A program made the translations under genes and the position numbers. Of a DNA stretch of 25,221 nt, positions 24,404 through 25,221 are shown in pieces; position 1 is the stretch's first letter, and every line of letters begins with the position of its first letter. Location: contig DAOVQB010000044.1 in assembly GCA_030628905.1 (NCBI GenBank), positions 1 through 25,221 on the forward strand. Direction: 5' to 3'. The notes below the pieces were generated by a model, which saw only the letters and a program-made list of their open reading frames with translations, was not told where the DNA came from and did no database searches. The DNA comes from DAOVQB01 sp023128935 (GTDB lineage Bacteria > Eisenbacteria > RBG-16-71-46 > CAIMUX01 > WJJG01).

Positions 24404-24515
24404 TACCCCCGAACAGCATCCCCACCATAAGCAGGATCAGGGCGGGCCTACCCGATGGCCCGGCTGTGATCCGCTCCGCGGCCTCTCCGGCGGTATTCCC
24501 TGCGTGTTCGTACAC
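24404..24515 (-). pseudogene. Frameshifted N-terminus of the membrane fusion protein
   Basis: From GTG 24515 this frame gives a polar start and the hydrophobic anchor RPALILLMVGMLFG, which should continue as VVVAVALVVRGAIASYYSST in the neighbouring frame. Removing a single G from the GGGGG run joins them. It is either a real mutation or a homopolymer sequencing error. The exact start codon is uncertain. Confidence 0.65.
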
Positions 24516-24972
24516 TGGTCCGCGCCATCGGGCCCCCTCTGAAGATCGGCAATGCTGGAGACGAAGCTAGACACCCACCCAAGCCCATGGCCGCTCGCGC
24601 GACGCCACCCATCGGGCCCGTGCCCAATGCTTCGCGTTTCCCGCAGCAAGACACATTAGAATACGTGAGAATAGCTGCATGGAGACGCGCACGCTAGGCT
24701 GAAGCGGCCCTACGGTATCGGTCAACCGTTGAGGAGCTGCCTTAACTGGTCAAACCGGTGCTGGCCGATAGCTGAGATTCTCCCCACCAAGCCCCAGCCC
24801 ATTTCGCTCTCCCCAGGTGGCTTGCGTGCCCCCAGAGCCCCCCGGGGCTCAGTACTGTCTGAATCGCAGTTCGGTGAAGTTAAGTGCAGACATTTTGCCC
24901 CTATCTAGGATACGGTCTCTCTGGATCCGGGTTAGTCGCTGGTGAGAAATCAGACCCTGAAGGGAGGCGGCT
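24516..24972. other. Intergenic region between the efflux remnant and the beta-helix gene
   Basis: No gene is supported. The region separates a minus-strand from a plus-strand gene and should hold both promoters, but I see no convincing pair of hexamers. A 7-bp hairpin (GAGCCCC-CC-GGGGCTC, 24835-24850) is the only clear structure. Confidence 0.5.
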
Positions 24973-25221
24973 ATGCGGTATCTAATCCTGATATCTTGGA
25001 TCACCCTGTCCCTCACCACAGCCACAGCGGAGAGCTACCTAGTCAATCCTGAAGGAACCGGGGACTTCCCCACGATCCAGGCCGCAATCGACGCGGTCGT
25101 GGATGGGGATGTCATCGAGCTGACCGATGGCACCTTCACCGGGGACGGCAACCGGGACATCGACGACTTGGGTAAGACCATCACCGTTCGATCGCAGAGT
25201 GGCAATCCGGAGACATGCATC
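24973..25221 (+). CDS. Secreted right-handed beta-helix (pectin-lyase-like) protein, partial at window end
   Basis: AGGGAGG (24961-24967) is five bases before ATG 24973 and the frame is open for 83 codons to the window end. A signal peptide (MRYLILISWITLSLTTATA) is followed by EGTGDFPTIQAAIDAVVDGD, then VIELTDGTFTGDGNRDID and GKTITVRSQSGNPETC. This is the N-terminal cap and first coil of the pectin-lyase-like/DUF1565 beta-helix family, abundant in secreted proteins of FCB-type bacteria. Such proteins are long and usually end in a FlgD-type tail; the rest lies beyond the window. It is probably a cell-surface protein that binds or processes polysaccharide, but catalytic residues cannot be judged from this part. 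Confidence 0.85.
   Translation, partial: MRYLILISWITLSLTTATAESYLVNPEGTGDFPTIQAAIDAVVDGDVIELTDGTFTGDGNRDIDDLGKTITVRSQSGNPETCI

Noticed and set aside
1..25221. tRNA, rRNA or riboswitch
   Set aside because: I looked in the intergenic regions and saw no cloverleaf, rRNA segment or known riboswitch core; a covariance-model scan would be needed to exclude small RNAs.

Overview
The window is GC-rich bacterial DNA with well-spaced genes, strong purine-rich Shine-Dalgarno sites and mixed start codons (ATG, GTG, TTG). Several secreted proteins end in FlgD-like or Por-type C-terminal domains, and there are VCBS-like repeats, a cohesin-like domain, a DUF1028 protein with TPRs and a pectin-lyase-like beta-helix protein. 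This mix is typical of little-cultured FCB-superphylum lineages such as Eisenbacteria or Krumholzibacteria. That placement is an inference from protein style; no marker gene is present.

Left part (1-6350): a partial tandem GNAT acetyltransferase on the minus strand; a divergent intergenic region with a 19-bp tandem repeat; an AAA_14/DUF4143 ATPase; a secreted VWA protein with a heptad-repeat insertion next to its MIDAS; a UPF0282-type metallo-beta-lactamase-fold protein; and a lipoprotein serpin with an intact inhibitory hinge.

Middle (6350-16030): a short VCBS/FlgD-tail secreted protein, then a secreted DUF1028-TPR protein. Next comes a mosaic scar that joins the C-terminal end of an RND pump (minus) to a second copy of the UPF0282 3' end (plus). 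It is followed by a 1038-aa multidomain surface protein, a frameshifted and internally deleted paralogue of it, a membrane-anchored sulfatase-fold enzyme with Thr at the nucleophile position, and a small lipoprotein.

Right part (16030-25221): a wrecked IS21 element (istA without its catalytic core, istB with an amber codon, right-end terminal repeats kept); a gene-poor 0.9-kb stretch; and an XRE-ImmA/IrrE plus PIN-domain pair behind a near-consensus promoter overlapped by two perfect dyads. Beyond it lie two truncated genes facing each other, a heavily deleted RND/membrane-fusion-protein efflux operon (minus), and the start of a beta-helix secreted protein cut by the window end.

Two themes stand out. 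First, the window is full of rearrangement scars: an IS21 wreck, fragments of RND and UPF0282 genes, a dispersed intergenic repeat in three places, frameshifts and truncated genes. Second, the most system-like intact unit is the HTH-protease/PIN pair with its own operator-promoter region.
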